The notes under the pieces were generated by a model. That model was not told where the DNA came from, made no database searches, and saw only the letters and a program-made list of their open reading frames with translations. A program made the position numbers and the translations under genes. From Chryseobacterium gleum (GTDB lineage Bacteria > Bacteroidota > Bacteroidia > Flavobacteriales_D > Sanyastnellaceae), in NCBI GenBank assembly GCA_945881835.1, contig CAMCVP010000010.1:1-64000 (forward strand): a DNA stretch of 64,000 nt. The letters are read 5' to 3'. Position 1 is the stretch's first letter. The number at the start of each line of letters is the position of its first letter. Of the stretch, positions 1-9,441 are shown one piece after another.

Positions 1-2148
1 AAAATGAACACTTAAATCTGGTGCAATTAACTGATAGTCTCCCGAAGATTGTATGACAAGAATCTTATCCTCAGGACCGAAATCTCCTAGGAATCTTCCG
101 CGACCTTCGTCGTTGAGTCTTTGAACGCTTTCATCGATCCAAATCTTACGAGCGCTCAAAGTAGAAACTCCTGCCGATTTCAATTCAACCTTTTTAACCG
201 GATACTTCGTTGCAACGTTACCCTGGGCATCTCGACCTTTAACGGCCAATTCAGAGAAATCAACGTCGAACTTCAATTTCTTCAATCGCTCAAGAGCTCT
301 TAAATTGACTGTAACTACTTCGGCTTCTCCGTTTGGATTGGCGCTGAAATAGAGAACCTCACTTCCAGGAGTTCCTTTGGTAAGATCGTATTCTTTGTCT
401 CGGGTAATGGAAGTAACTGCGAAGCGCTTCATGTTGGCTCCGCCATTCTTACCGTCGCGATACATTAAATTGTAAATGGTGCGGCGGTCGTCTTTCTTCC
501 AAACGGCAATGTGAATGATGTCCTTCCCGAAGAAAGCCTTTTGCTGAACCTTCGAAACCATCATTTTTCCGTCTCTACGGAAAACGATGATGTCGTCGAT
601 ATCTGAACATTCGCAAACAAATTCACCTTCGTCGCGCTTCAATCCAATTCCTGCGAATCCTTCTGCCAGATTCACAGAAAGTTTGGCGTTAGCGATAGCC
701 ACTGCAGCTGCCTGAACCGTATCAAAGGTTCTAATTTCTGTTTTACGCTCTCTACCTTTGCCGTATTTCGCCTTTAAATCTTTGAAATAAGCAATGGCAG
801 TGTCTGTCAAATGATTCAACTTTTCCTTCACCTCATCGATTTCACCTTCCAATCTTGAAATGAAATCGTCTGCTTTCTTACTATCGAATTTCGAAATTCG
901 TTTAATCTTGATTTCAGTCAAGCGTGCCACATCTTCATCGGTCACCGCACGCAAGAATTTCTTCGTATGTGGCTTTAATCCTTTGTGAATCGCCGCAATG
1001 ATATCGTCCCAAGTTTCGCATTCTTCAATGTCGCGGTAGATTCTCTTTTCAATGAAAATCTTTTCCAACGAAGCGAAATGCCAACTTTCTTGAAGTTCAT
1101 TTAGCTGAATCTCAAGCTCTTTTCCAATTAAATCGCGCGTTCTATCGGCCGAAATCTTCAATAATTCATCTACAGGAAGGAATTTCGGACGATCGTCGTG
1201 AATAACGCAAGAGTTTGGTGAAATACTTACTTCACAATCAGTGAAGGCATATAGCGCGTCAATGGTCTTATCCGGAGAAACACCTGTTGCCAAGTGAACT
1301 ATGATTTCTACAAACTCGGCAGTGTTGTCTTCAATTTTCTTGATCTTGATTTTGCCTTTGTCGTTGGCTTTCAATATGGAATCAATCAATGAAGATGTCG
1401 TTGTCCCGAATGGAATTTCAGTAATAATCAAGCAACGCGCGGCGTCGTCTTTCTTGATTTTCGCACGTACGCGTACTTTTCCTCCACGAAGTCCACCGTT
1501 GTAATCCGAGAAATCGGCCATTCCACCAGTCAAGAAATCGGGAACAATGTGCGTTTTCTTTCCGCGCAAAGCGTCGATACTCGCATCAATGAGTTCAACG
1601 AAGTTGTGTGGAAGGATTTTACAAGCCAATCCCACAGCAATTCCTTCAACACCTAAAGAAAGCAAAAGAGGAAATTTAACGGGAAGCGTTTCCGGTTCCT
1701 TGTTTCTTCCATCGTAACTCGCTAACCAATTTGTTGTTTTCGGATTGAAAATGATCTCTTGCGAGAGTTTGTTCAATCGCGATTCAATGTAACGAGGCGC
1801 TGCTGCGCTGTCACCGGTAAAAATATTACCCCAGTTTCCTTGGGTATCAATGAGCAAATTCTTTTGTCCGATTTGAATCAATGCGTCACCAATAGAAGCA
1901 TCACCATGCGGATGGTACTTCATGGTGTTTCCGATTACGTTCGCCACCTTGTTGAAACGACCATCGTCCATTTCCCACAAGCTGTGCAAAATTCTTCGTT
2001 GAACCGGCTTCAGTCCGTCGTACAAATGCGGAACCGCACGTTCCAAGATTACGTAGGAGGCATATTCCAAAAACCAACCTTCATAGAGGTCGGTTACGCC
2101 AACTACGTTTCCTAATTTATTCTCTTCTGGATTTGTATTCTCTTCCAT
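1..2148 (-). CDS. parC: DNA topoisomerase IV subunit A (partial, C-terminus beyond window)
   Basis: GyrA/ParC-type subunit that cleaves and rejoins DNA to unlink daughter chromosomes together with ParE. The minus strand is open from the ATG at 2148 to base 1 (716 codons), so the 3' end lies outside the window. Early in the protein I read the QRDR-like stretch HPHGDASIGDALIQIGQ, then QGNWGNIFTGD and APRYIESRL, which carries the active-site tyrosine. A beta-propeller-like C-terminal part follows. A purine-rich ribosome site (GGAGTGGAG) precedes the ATG, which is 8 bases after the parE stop, so parE and parC form one operon. ParC rather than GyrA is inferred from this pairing. Confidence 0.93.
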   Translation of the reverse strand, partial: MEENTNPEENKLGNVVGVTDLYEGWFLEYASYVILERAVPHLYDGLKPVQRRILHSLWEMDDGRFNKVANVIGNTMKYHPHGDASIGDALIQIGQKNLLIDTQGNWGNIFTGDSAAAPRYIESRLNKLSQEIIFNPKTTNWLASYDGRNKEPETLPVKFPLLLSLGVEGIAVGLACKILPHNFVELIDASIDALRGKKTHIVPDFLTGGMADFSDYNGGLRGGKVRVRAKIKKDDAARCLIITEIPFGTTTSSLIDSILKANDKGKIKIKKIEDNTAEFVEIIVHLATGVSPDKTIDALYAFTDCEVSISPNSCVIHDDRPKFLPVDELLKISADRTRDLIGKELEIQLNELQESWHFASLEKIFIEKRIYRDIEECETWDDIIAAIHKGLKPHTKKFLRAVTDEDVARLTEIKIKRISKFDSKKADDFISRLEGEIDEVKEKLNHLTDTAIAYFKDLKAKYGKGRERKTEIRTFDTVQAAAVAIANAKLSVNLAEGFAGIGLKRDEGEFVCECSDIDDIIVFRRDGKMMVSKVQQKAFFGKDIIHIAVWKKDDRRTIYNLMYRDGKNGGANMKRFAVTSITRDKEYDLTKGTPGSEVLYFSANPNGEAEVVTVNLRALERLKKLKFDVDFSELAVKGRDAQGNVATKYPVKKVELKSAGVSTLSARKIWIDESVQRLNDEGRGRFLGDFGPEDKILVIQSSGDYQLIAPDLSVHF

Positions 2149-2156
2149 CTCCACTC

Positions 2157-4034
2157 CTATTCTGTTTCTGGTTCAGTTTCAACTTCCTTCTTCTCTACAA
2201 TTTCGTCTTTCTCTACGCGAAGGTTTCTAATAATAAAGTCTTGTCTATCGGGAGTGTTCTTCCCCATATAGAATTCAAGAATGTCTTTGATGTGAATGTC
2301 TTTCGTAATTACAACGGGTTCAAGACGTATGCTTTCACCAATGAAGAACTTGAACTCGTCTGGAGAAATCTCTCCCAATCCCTTGAATCGTGTGATTTCC
2401 GGTTTGGTTCCTAACTTCTGAATGGCATGCTGACGCTCGAGATCGGAATAACAATAGATGGTTTCCTTCTTGTTTCTCACACGGAACAACGGTGTTTGAA
2501 GGACATACAAGTGTCCAGATTTCACCAAGTCAGGGAAAAACTGAAGGAAGAATGTGATCATGAGCAAACGAATGTGCATGCCATCGACATCGGCATCGGT
2601 TGCGATAACCACGTTGTTGTATCGAAGCGAATCAAGTCCGTCTTCAATGTCCAATGCAGCTTGAAGCAAGTTAAATTCTTCATTTTCGTAAACGACCTTC
2701 TTCGTTAAACCATAAGTATTTAAAGGTTTTCCCTTCAAACTGAAAACGGCTTGGGTCTGTACATTTCGAGAAATGGTAATGGATCCAGAAGCCGAATCTC
2801 CCTCGGTAATGAACAACGTTGTTGCATTGGCTAGGTCGCTTTTGTCGGCGTAATGCACTTTGCAATCGCGCAATTTCTTGTTGTGCAAGTTCGATTTCTT
2901 TGCACGCTCTCTGGCCAATTTAGCAATACCCGCAAGTTCCTTTCTTTCTCTTTCCGATTGAAGAATCTTCTTCAAGAGACTTTGCGCAATTTCTGGATTT
3001 CTGTGCAAGAAATTGTCGAGTTCTTTCTGAAGGAATTCTAATACGAACGCTTTTACACTCTTTCCGTTCGGCTCAATTTCGTTTGAACCCAACTTCGTTT
3101 TGGTTTGCGATTCGAAAACCGGTTCAATGACTTTGATAGCCACGGCAGCAACAATTCCCGAACGGACATCGACTGCTTCGTAGTCTTTCTTGAAGAAATC
3201 ACGAATGACTTTCACATATGCTTCACGGAATGCCGCTTGGTGCGTCCCACCTTGTGTCGTGTATTGTCCGTTTACGAAACTGTAATATTCTTCTCCGTAT
3301 GAATTGGTGTGTGTAATTGCCACTTCAATGTCATCACTTTTTAAGTGAATGGCGGTGTAAAGCGGATCTTCGGTCATGTTCGCCGCAAGTAAATCGCGCA
3401 ATCCATTTTCCGATTTGAATTTCTGTCCGTTGAAAATGATGGTTAATCCAGCATTTAGATAACAGTAATTCCAAAGCAAGCGTTCGATGTGTTGTGAACG
3501 GTATTGGTAGTTCACAAAGATGCTATCATCGGGAACGAATGACATGAGCGTTCCGTTCTTCTCAGCCGACTTTACAACTTTAAAATCTTTGGTGATTTCT
3601 CCTTTTCCAAATTCAGCTGCCTTTACCTCGCCTTCGCGGAATGATTCAACACGGAAGAATGAACTTAAAGCGTTTACGGCTTTGGTTCCGACCCCGTTCA
3701 AACCCACTGACTTTTTAAAAGCACGCGAATCGTACTTACCACCGGTATTAATTTTCGAAACGCAATCAATTACTTTTCCCAATGGAATACCTCTTCCATA
3801 ATCGCGAACGGTAACTGTTCCGTCTTTGATCGTAATCTCGACATTCTTTCCATTCCCCATGACAAATTCGTCAATGGAGTTGTCCATAATTTCCTTCAAC
3901 AAAACATAGATACCATCGTCGGCGGTAGTACCGTCTCCGAGTTTACCGATGTACATCCCAGGGCGCAGACGAATGTGTTCGTACCACTCGAGGGATTTAA
4001 TATTGTCTTCTGTGTATTTAACTTCTTGAGCCAT
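2157..4034 (-). CDS. parE: DNA topoisomerase IV subunit B
   Basis: ATPase/TOPRIM subunit of topoisomerase IV, 625 residues. It has the GHKL ATP site ([10 protein letters not shown] near residue 50, [21 protein letters not shown]), a transducer region, and the TOPRIM motifs EGDSASG and DADVDGMHI. The C-terminus has the RFKGLGEI motif and a short acidic tail. The length matches the short ParE class (about 620-630 residues) rather than the longer GyrB found in many species. It is the first gene of the parE-parC pair. A TACTTTCG box upstream of the ATG resembles the -7 element seen at other genes here. Confidence 0.94.
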   Translation of the reverse strand: MAQEVKYTEDNIKSLEWYEHIRLRPGMYIGKLGDGTTADDGIYVLLKEIMDNSIDEFVMGNGKNVEITIKDGTVTVRDYGRGIPLGKVIDCVSKINTGGKYDSRAFKKSVGLNGVGTKAVNALSSFFRVESFREGEVKAAEFGKGEITKDFKVVKSAEKNGTLMSFVPDDSIFVNYQYRSQHIERLLWNYCYLNAGLTIIFNGQKFKSENGLRDLLAANMTEDPLYTAIHLKSDDIEVAITHTNSYGEEYYSFVNGQYTTQGGTHQAAFREAYVKVIRDFFKKDYEAVDVRSGIVAAVAIKVIEPVFESQTKTKLGSNEIEPNGKSVKAFVLEFLQKELDNFLHRNPEIAQSLLKKILQSERERKELAGIAKLARERAKKSNLHNKKLRDCKVHYADKSDLANATTLFITEGDSASGSITISRNVQTQAVFSLKGKPLNTYGLTKKVVYENEEFNLLQAALDIEDGLDSLRYNNVVIATDADVDGMHIRLLMITFFLQFFPDLVKSGHLYVLQTPLFRVRNKKETIYCYSDLERQHAIQKLGTKPEITRFKGLGEISPDEFKFFIGESIRLEPVVITKDIHIKDILEFYMGKNTPDRQDFIIRNLRVEKDEIVEKKEVETEPETE

Positions 4035-4137
4035 CTCGTCTATTCTAAATCAGACTTCGAAAGTAATACGCAGAATAACTTTGGAAATTCACAATGGTTG
4101 GTAGTTTTCAACAGATGAGTGAAAACTCCCGTTAATA

Positions 4138-4686
4138 CTATTGTTCAGACATCTGAATCAATGCGAAAACCGCGTAATTGATCATATCGCGAAAACCGCT
4201 GTCGATTCCTTCGGAGACAAGAGTTTTGCCGGCGTTGTCTTCAATTTGTTTGATTCGAAGGATCTTCATAAGAATTAAATCTGTAAATGAAGAGACACGC
4301 ATATCTCGCCAAGCCTCACCGTAATCGTGATTCTTGTTCATCATCAATTCCTTGGTAATTTTGGCTTGCTCTTTATATAAGGAAATTGCGTTTTCTGCTT
4401 GAAGTTCTAGTGGAGCATTTGAGGGCAATTCTAACTGAATAAGAGCCATTAAGCTGTAGTTAATGATACCTACAAATTCATCTTCAATACCTTCTCCAAC
4501 TTTGCTTTCTCCCTTCTCTTCTATGGTGCGAATGCGTTGCGCCTTGATGAAAATTTGATCTGTTAAACTGGAAGGACGTAAAATTCTCCAAGCGGTTCCG
4601 TAGTCGTGCGTTTTCTTTTGGAAGAGATCGACACATTTTTGAATGGCCTGATCGTATTGTGCAGAAGTGTCTTTTATTGCGCTCAT
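4138..4686 (-). CDS. DUF1599 domain protein
   Basis: Protein of 182 residues made of two similar halves. KKTHDYGTAWRILRPSSLTD near the N-terminus matches KNHDYGEAWRDMRVSSFTD in the second half, and each is followed by an R-I/KQIE stretch and an INY(S/A)xxALIQ stretch. This duplicated HDYG-AW-R pattern is the signature I associate with Pfam DUF1599, a family linked to nucleotide metabolism/modification but without a firmly known reaction. An ATG at 4719 is possible; I chose 4686 (MSAIKDTSAQYD) because family members start close to the first QYD motif. It is divergent from folP with only 60 bases between the starts, a neighbourhood that suggests a link to folate or nucleotide metabolism. Confidence 0.75.
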   Translation of the reverse strand: MSAIKDTSAQYDQAIQKCVDLFQKKTHDYGTAWRILRPSSLTDQIFIKAQRIRTIEEKGESKVGEGIEDEFVGIINYSLMALIQLELPSNAPLELQAENAISLYKEQAKITKELMMNKNHDYGEAWRDMRVSSFTDLILMKILRIKQIEDNAGKTLVSEGIDSGFRDMINYAVFALIQMSEQ

Positions 4687-4729
4687 GATTCGAAATGCAA
4701 ATGCGATGAAATTGTTCATCTTTGCGTCT

Positions 4730-4737
4730 CAAAGATA
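4730..4737 (-). promoter_or_regulatory. -7 promoter box (TATCTTTG) of the DUF1599 gene
   Basis: Minus-strand TATCTTTG fits the Bacteroidota -7 consensus TAnnTTTG. Transcription starting a few bases downstream would give either an almost leaderless message for the ATG at 4719 or a leader of about 35-40 bases for the preferred ATG at 4686. No clear TTTG is seen at the usual -33 distance. Confidence 0.45.
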
Positions 4738-4746
4738 CATCTTGAA

Positions 4747-5556
4747 ATGAATTCCTCCGCCTCACTCCCATTGGTAATGGGAATTTTAAATATCACACCC
4801 GATTCTTTCTACGCTGGAAGTCGCTCTAATTCTGAAAAGGACATTTTATTTCGTGTGGAAAAAATGATTTCCGATGGAATGGACATATTGGATTTGGGCG
4901 GACAATCGACTCGTCCGGGTGCGATTTATATTTCTTCCGAAGAAGAATTGAATCGCGTCTTGCCAGTGGTTCGTTCCATTAAAAAGGAATTTCCTAGCTT
5001 AACGATAAGTATAGATACGTTTTATAGTGAAGTCGCACTTCCTTGCATTCACGAAGGGGCTCAATGGATAAACGATGTTTCAGGTGGAAGAATGGATTCG
5101 AAATTGTGGACTGTCGCGGCGGAAACGCAATGCACCTATGTGCTCATGCACTCACGCGGTGATTCTTCCAACATGAAAACATTGGCCAATTATGAGGACG
5201 TTGTTGAAGAGGTTTATTCCTATTTCCAAATTGAAATTGAAAAATTGAATCAGCTTGGAATTTCGAAAATTATTCTTGACATGGGTTTCGGTTTCGCGAA
5301 AAATAAGGAGCACAATTTCGATTTGCTTCAGAATTTGGATCGATTTACAAAATTCGGATACCCTGTATTGGCAGGAGTTTCAAGAAAAAAGATGATTCAA
5401 CAAACGTTGAATACCACCGCTGAAGAAAGTTTAAATGGAACTACGGTGCTTCATGCATTCGCTTTGGATCGCGGCGCTTCTATTCTACGTGTACACGACG
5501 TTCTTGAAGCCAAACAAGCAGTCGAACTATACGGCGCGCTTACCCTCCGCGGCTAA
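4747..5556 (+). CDS. folP: Dihydropteroate synthase
   Basis: Joins p-aminobenzoate to dihydropterin pyrophosphate in folate synthesis (cytoplasm). The 269-residue protein shows the family motifs in order: MGILNITPDSF (11-21), DILDLGGQSTRPGA (46-59), SIDTF, INDVSGG, LMHSRG, ILDMGFGFAKN and GVSRKKMI. The pterin loop reads DMGFGFAK where many homologues have DPGIGFGK. The frame stays open upstream to 4606, but that would lie inside the divergent DUF1599 gene; the ATG at 4747 places the first motif at the normal distance. The last 30 bases overlap the convergent folD end. Confidence 0.94.
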   Translation: MNSSASLPLVMGILNITPDSFYAGSRSNSEKDILFRVEKMISDGMDILDLGGQSTRPGAIYISSEEELNRVLPVVRSIKKEFPSLTISIDTFYSEVALPCIHEGAQWINDVSGGRMDSKLWTVAAETQCTYVLMHSRGDSSNMKTLANYEDVVEEVYSYFQIEIEKLNQLGISKIILDMGFGFAKNKEHNFDLLQNLDRFTKFGYPVLAGVSRKKMIQQTLNTTAEESLNGTTVLHAFALDRGASILRVHDVLEAKQAVELYGALTLRG

Positions 5557-6408
5557 TAGGGTGTTTTGCATCAATGACACAATGGTCATTGGACCTACTC
5601 CACCGGGAACTGGAGTAATAAAACTGCATTTCGGAGCGACTTCATCAAAGGCGACATCGCCTAAAAGTCTGAATCCACTTTTCTTAGAGGCATCCACTAC
5701 ACGAGTAATTCCCACGTCAATAACTACCGCTCCCTCCTTGACCATGTTTCCTTTGAGGAATTCAGGTTGGCCTATTGCTGCAATGATGATATCGGCAGAT
5801 TGACAAATCTCTTCGACGTTTTTTGTTTTACTGTGACAGAGGGTTACTGTGCAGTTTCCATATGGATTATTCCGTTGAAGTAAAATGGAAACTGGAAGGC
5901 CTACAATGTGTGATCTTCCCAATACAACTGCATGTTTTCCTGAAGTTTGAATGTTGTTTCTTTCCAACAAAGTAATGATACCCATTGGAGTAGCTGGAAG
6001 AAACGTAGGTAGATTCAACATCATTTTTCCTACCGATTCAGGATGAAATCCGTCGACATCTTTACTTGGAGAAACCGCCATTAAGACTTTCTTTTCATTG
6101 ATGTGCTTGGGCAATGGAAGTTGAATGATGTATCCATCAATAGCCTCATTTCCATTCAACGAATGAATGGTATTCATTACCTCTTCTTCTGTGCAATTTT
6201 CATTCAATTGAACAAGGGTAGATTCGAAACCTACTTCCTCGCATGACTTTACTTTGGCATTAACATAAGTAACACTTGCACCATTTTCACCAATAAGCAC
6301 GGCAGCTAAATGCGGACGTTTGAATCCATTGGCTACTCTATCAGAGACAATTTGCTTTATCTCAGATTTAATGGTTTTTGAAAGTGCTAGTCCGTCAAGA
6401 AGTTGCAT
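5527..6408 (-). CDS. folD: Bifunctional methylenetetrahydrofolate dehydrogenase/cyclohydrolase
   Basis: Interconverts 5,10-methylene-, methenyl- and 10-formyl-THF using NADP. The 293-residue protein has the FolD layout: YVNAKVKSCEEVG near residue 50 with the catalytic Tyr and Lys, IDGYIIQLPLP, DVDGFHP, ATPMGI, the dinucleotide motif GRSHIVGLP and PGGVGPMT near the end. I chose the start MQLLDG at 6408, not the longer reading at 6426, because it gives the standard FolD length and N-terminus. It is convergent with folP with a 30-base tail overlap, so the two folate genes are in separate transcripts. Confidence 0.95.
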   Translation of the reverse strand: MQLLDGLALSKTIKSEIKQIVSDRVANGFKRPHLAAVLIGENGASVTYVNAKVKSCEEVGFESTLVQLNENCTEEEVMNTIHSLNGNEAIDGYIIQLPLPKHINEKKVLMAVSPSKDVDGFHPESVGKMMLNLPTFLPATPMGIITLLERNNIQTSGKHAVVLGRSHIVGLPVSILLQRNNPYGNCTVTLCHSKTKNVEEICQSADIIIAAIGQPEFLKGNMVKEGAVVIDVGITRVVDASKKSGFRLLGDVAFDEVAPKCSFITPVPGGVGPMTIVSLMQNTLLAAEGKRAV

Positions 6409-6463
6409 AAAAATAATTTGAGCCACAAAGAAACAGCAATTTCTTCTAAAAATTTCAATCTAG

Positions 6464-6494
6464 GTTGTGTACTTAGTACACTTTCCTATATTTG
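6464..6494 (+). promoter_or_regulatory. Promoter with embedded operator for the amylase gene
   Basis: GTTG at 6464-6467, a 19-base spacer, then TATATTTG at 6487-6494, a perfect -7 element. The same 19-base spacing occurs at two other strong promoters in this window. Inside the spacer lies a perfect inverted repeat, GTGTAC-TTA-GTACAC (6467-6481), which is well placed for a repressor or activator dimer controlling the Sus locus. The amylase ATG follows 20 bases after the -7 box. Confidence 0.6.
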
Positions 6495-6514
6495 AAGAAC
6501 TAACTACCTATCTC

Positions 6515-9346
6515 ATGAAACAAAAAAGACTATTCTTTTTCGCCTTTCTATTTACTTGTTTTGCAATTAGTGTAAATGCGCAGATCCTAACATCTACGCC
6601 AGCATTTCCAACACAAACCGATCAAATCACTGTGTATTATGATGCCACAACAGGCAACGGAGATCTTTTGGGATACACGCCTATTTATGCGCACACAGGG
6701 GTAATTACCAGCAATAGTATTGGTCCAAACGATTGGCAACACACGGTGGGAAATTGGGGAACTCCGGATGCTTCTGTTCTCATGACACCGATGGGAAATA
6801 ACATTCATAAGATTGTAATTACCCCTTCGACATTTTATAATTTGAATGTTGGAGAGACGGTTTCGAAAATGATGTTTGTTTTTCGTAACGCGGCGGGAAC
6901 TGTTGTGGGAAGAAATGCTGATGGTAGTGATATCTATTTAAATGTTTATGCTGCTGGATTCAACGCTTCATTCTCATTGCCGGCAGCTGAGTCTCAAATA
7001 GTGAATGCGAATCAAGTCGTTCCGGTTACAGCAAACTCTTCTTTAGCATCTGACATTACCATTTCTGTAAATGGAAGTCAGGCGGCTTCGGGTACCGGAG
7101 TTACTTCACTGAACTACGATTTCAGTCAAAGTGTCCCAGGAGAATATACCATTGCCATGATTGCGGTTAATGGAGCAACAACAATCACCGATGAAAAAGT
7201 AATTATCATTCTTCCTTCAATAAATATAGCTACTGCCCCAACAGGAACTGTAAATGGAATTAATGTTACTTCAACTTCGGGCGTGCGTCTTCAACTGTAT
7301 GCACCAAACAAAGATTTTGTTTTTGCCATTGGAGATTTCAACAATTGGCAATTGGATTTAAATTATTTGATGAATCGAACTCCGGATGGTTCAACTTATT
7401 GGTTAGACATACCAAATTTATCTCCAGGCACTGAGTATCGCTTCCAATACTATATTAATATGGAAGGAATGCGTGTGGCCGATGTATACGCAGACAAGAT
7501 TTTGGACGGTTGGAATGACAATTGGATTCCAGAAACAACTTATCCTAACTTGATTGATTATCCGAATGGATTAACATCCGAGCCGGTTTCGGTGTTTAGA
7601 ACAGACCCTCCTGTTTTTAACTGGACTGATCAGAGTTTCGTTCGTCCAGCAAAAACGAAACTTGTTGTTTACGAATTATTGGTTCGCGATTTTCTTGAAG
7701 ACAGAACTTATACTTCATTGACTGATTCTTTAGACTATCTTGAAAATTTAGGTGTGACTGCTATTCAGTTGATGCCTATTAACGAATTTGAAGGAAACGA
7801 CAGTTGGGGTTATAATCCATCATTCTATTTTGCTCCAGACAAAGCCTATGGCAGCGCAGAAGCTCTAAAGACATTTGTCAATGAAGCTCACAATCGGGGA
7901 ATTGCGGTTATAATGGATATTGCACTGAATCACAGCTTCGGTCAAAACCCGATGGTACGTATGTATTTCGATCAAAGCGCTGGTCAATATGGACAGCCAA
8001 CTTTAGAAAACCCATGGTTTAACCCTACTCCAAAGCACGATTTCAATGTTGGATATGACTTCAACCACGAAAGTCTTCAAACAAAGAATTTTACTAAACG
8101 CGTTTTAACGCATTGGTTAGAGAACTACCACATCGATGGTTATCGCTTTGACCTTTCAAAAGGATTCACACAGAACTATACTCTAGGAAACATTGGCGCT
8201 TGGGGAGCATACGATCAAAGCCGAATTAACATTTTGACTGATTACTATAATCACATGCAAACTGTTGAACCGGGATGTTATGGAATACTTGAACACTTTG
8301 CCGATAACAGCGAAGAAATTGTTTTAAGCAATAATGGTATGATGCTTTGGGGAAATCTGAATCATGAATACATGGAAGGTTCAATGGGATATTCTTCCAA
8401 TTTTTCTTGGGGAAGTTATCAGAACAGAGGTTGGAACAATGCTCATTTGATTACTTATGCAGAGAGTCACGATGAAGAACGTATGATGTACAAAAATCTA
8501 CTATACGGAGCAAGCAGCGGGTCATACAACATTACCAATTTAAATACAGCGCTGAAAAGACAAGAGTTGGCGCATTGTTTATTGATTCCGATTCCAGGTC
8601 CGAAGATGATTTGGCAGTTTGGCGAATTGGGATATGATTATAGTATTAATACGTGTTCAGATGGCGTTACAATAAGCACTGACTGCAGAACTTCTTCTAA
8701 GCCTGTTCGTTGGGATTATTGGGACAATCAGAATAGAAAGCACTTATACAAGGTGACTGCTGCTTTGAACAATCTAAAAAAGAACGAGCCTATTTTTTCA
8801 ACGACCAATTTCAACATAGACCTTGGAGGTTTTGGGAAGCGAATTCATTTAAATGGAACAAACAATGCCGTTGTAGTTGGAAATTTCCAAACAGCATCGT
8901 TGAACATGATCCCAGGGTTTCAACACACGGGTACTTGGTATGATTACTTTACAGGAAATGCGTTCCAAGTAAATGATTTGAATGCTGCATTCTTCTTCGA
9001 GCCTGGTGAATACCATGTATACACTGACTATCAATTGGCTGTTCCAGACTTGAACACTTCATTGGAAGAAGTGATGTCTTTCGCTAAATCTACTTTTATG
9101 ATTTGGCCGAATCCTGCTAATAACCGAGTGAACGTTGCATACAGCATGGTGCAAGGGGCTCCTGTGCAAATTGTATTGCGCGACTTAACTGGAAGAGTGG
9201 TTTCTTCCTACAACACACAAGGTATTTCAGGAATAAATCAATCCGAATGGAACTTATCTGAAGAAAACATTGCTGCAGGTTCTTACATTATTTCTGTTGA
9301 GACCGAAGGCCGAAGAGAATCGGCACCATTTATTTGGAATCCATAA
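6515..9346 (+). CDS. Secreted GH13 alpha-amylase with T9SS type A sorting domain
   Basis: Extracellular alpha-glucan hydrolase of 943 residues. Order: signal peptide (1-23, ending VNAQ); an N-terminal beta domain with GNWGTPDASVLMTP that also occurs in the last gene of this locus; a second Ig-like stretch; a CBM48/E-set module near 255-345 (FAIGDFNNWQ); and the GH13 barrel from about 385. Catalytic motifs are VIMDIALNH (about 465), GYRFDLSKG with the nucleophile Asp (about 540), GILEHF with the acid Glu (about 589) and ESHDEER (about 651). The C-terminal 80 residues (MIWPNPANNRV... GRVVSS... GSYIISV) are a type A sorting domain, so export by T9SS and surface attachment are expected. The ATG at 6515 is set by the signal peptide. 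It heads the Sus locus. Confidence 0.93.
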   Translation: MKQKRLFFFAFLFTCFAISVNAQILTSTPAFPTQTDQITVYYDATTGNGDLLGYTPIYAHTGVITSNSIGPNDWQHTVGNWGTPDASVLMTPMGNNIHKIVITPSTFYNLNVGETVSKMMFVFRNAAGTVVGRNADGSDIYLNVYAAGFNASFSLPAAESQIVNANQVVPVTANSSLASDITISVNGSQAASGTGVTSLNYDFSQSVPGEYTIAMIAVNGATTITDEKVIIILPSINIATAPTGTVNGINVTSTSGVRLQLYAPNKDFVFAIGDFNNWQLDLNYLMNRTPDGSTYWLDIPNLSPGTEYRFQYYINMEGMRVADVYADKILDGWNDNWIPETTYPNLIDYPNGLTSEPVSVFRTDPPVFNWTDQSFVRPAKTKLVVYELLVRDFLEDRTYTSLTDSLDYLENLGVTAIQLMPINEFEGNDSWGYNPSFYFAPDKAYGSAEALKTFVNEAHNRGIAVIMDIALNHSFGQNPMVRMYFDQSAGQYGQPTLENPWFNPTPKHDFNVGYDFNHESLQTKNFTKRVLTHWLENYHIDGYRFDLSKGFTQNYTLGNIGAWGAYDQSRINILTDYYNHMQTVEPGCYGILEHFADNSEEIVLSNNGMMLWGNLNHEYMEGSMGYSSNFSWGSYQNRGWNNAHLITYAESHDEERMMYKNLLYGASSGSYNITNLNTALKRQELAHCLLIPIPGPKMIWQFGELGYDYSINTCSDGVTISTDCRTSSKPVRWDYWDNQNRKHLYKVTAALNNLKKNEPIFSTTNFNIDLGGFGKRIHLNGTNNAVVVGNFQTASLNMIPGFQHTGTWYDYFTGNAFQVNDLNAAFFFEPGEYHVYTDYQLAVPDLNTSLEEVMSFAKSTFMIWPNPANNRVNVAYSMVQGAPVQIVLRDLTGRVVSSYNTQGISGINQSEWNLSEENIAAGSYIISVETEGRRESAPFIWNP

Positions 9347-9378
9347 TTTATGATTTACCAACAACACCTAAGTGTATG

Positions 9379-9409
9379 TTGGACACGAAGTTAAAACGAT
9401 ATATATTAG
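9379..9409 (+). promoter_or_regulatory. Possible internal promoter before susC
   Basis: TTGG at 9379-9382, 19 bases, then TATATTAG at 9402-9409 (one mismatch to TAnnTTTG). The spacing equals that of the better promoters here. It sits in the 95-base gap between the amylase and susC and would give a leader of about 25 bases. Weak by sequence. Confidence 0.35.
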
Positions 9410-9441
9410 CGCGACTTAAACCAAAACAAATTCTATTTTTT

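Noticed and set aside
9334-9441. Longer N-terminus of SusC starting inside the amylase gene
   Set aside because: It would remove the signal peptide from the N-terminus and overlaps the end of the amylase gene.
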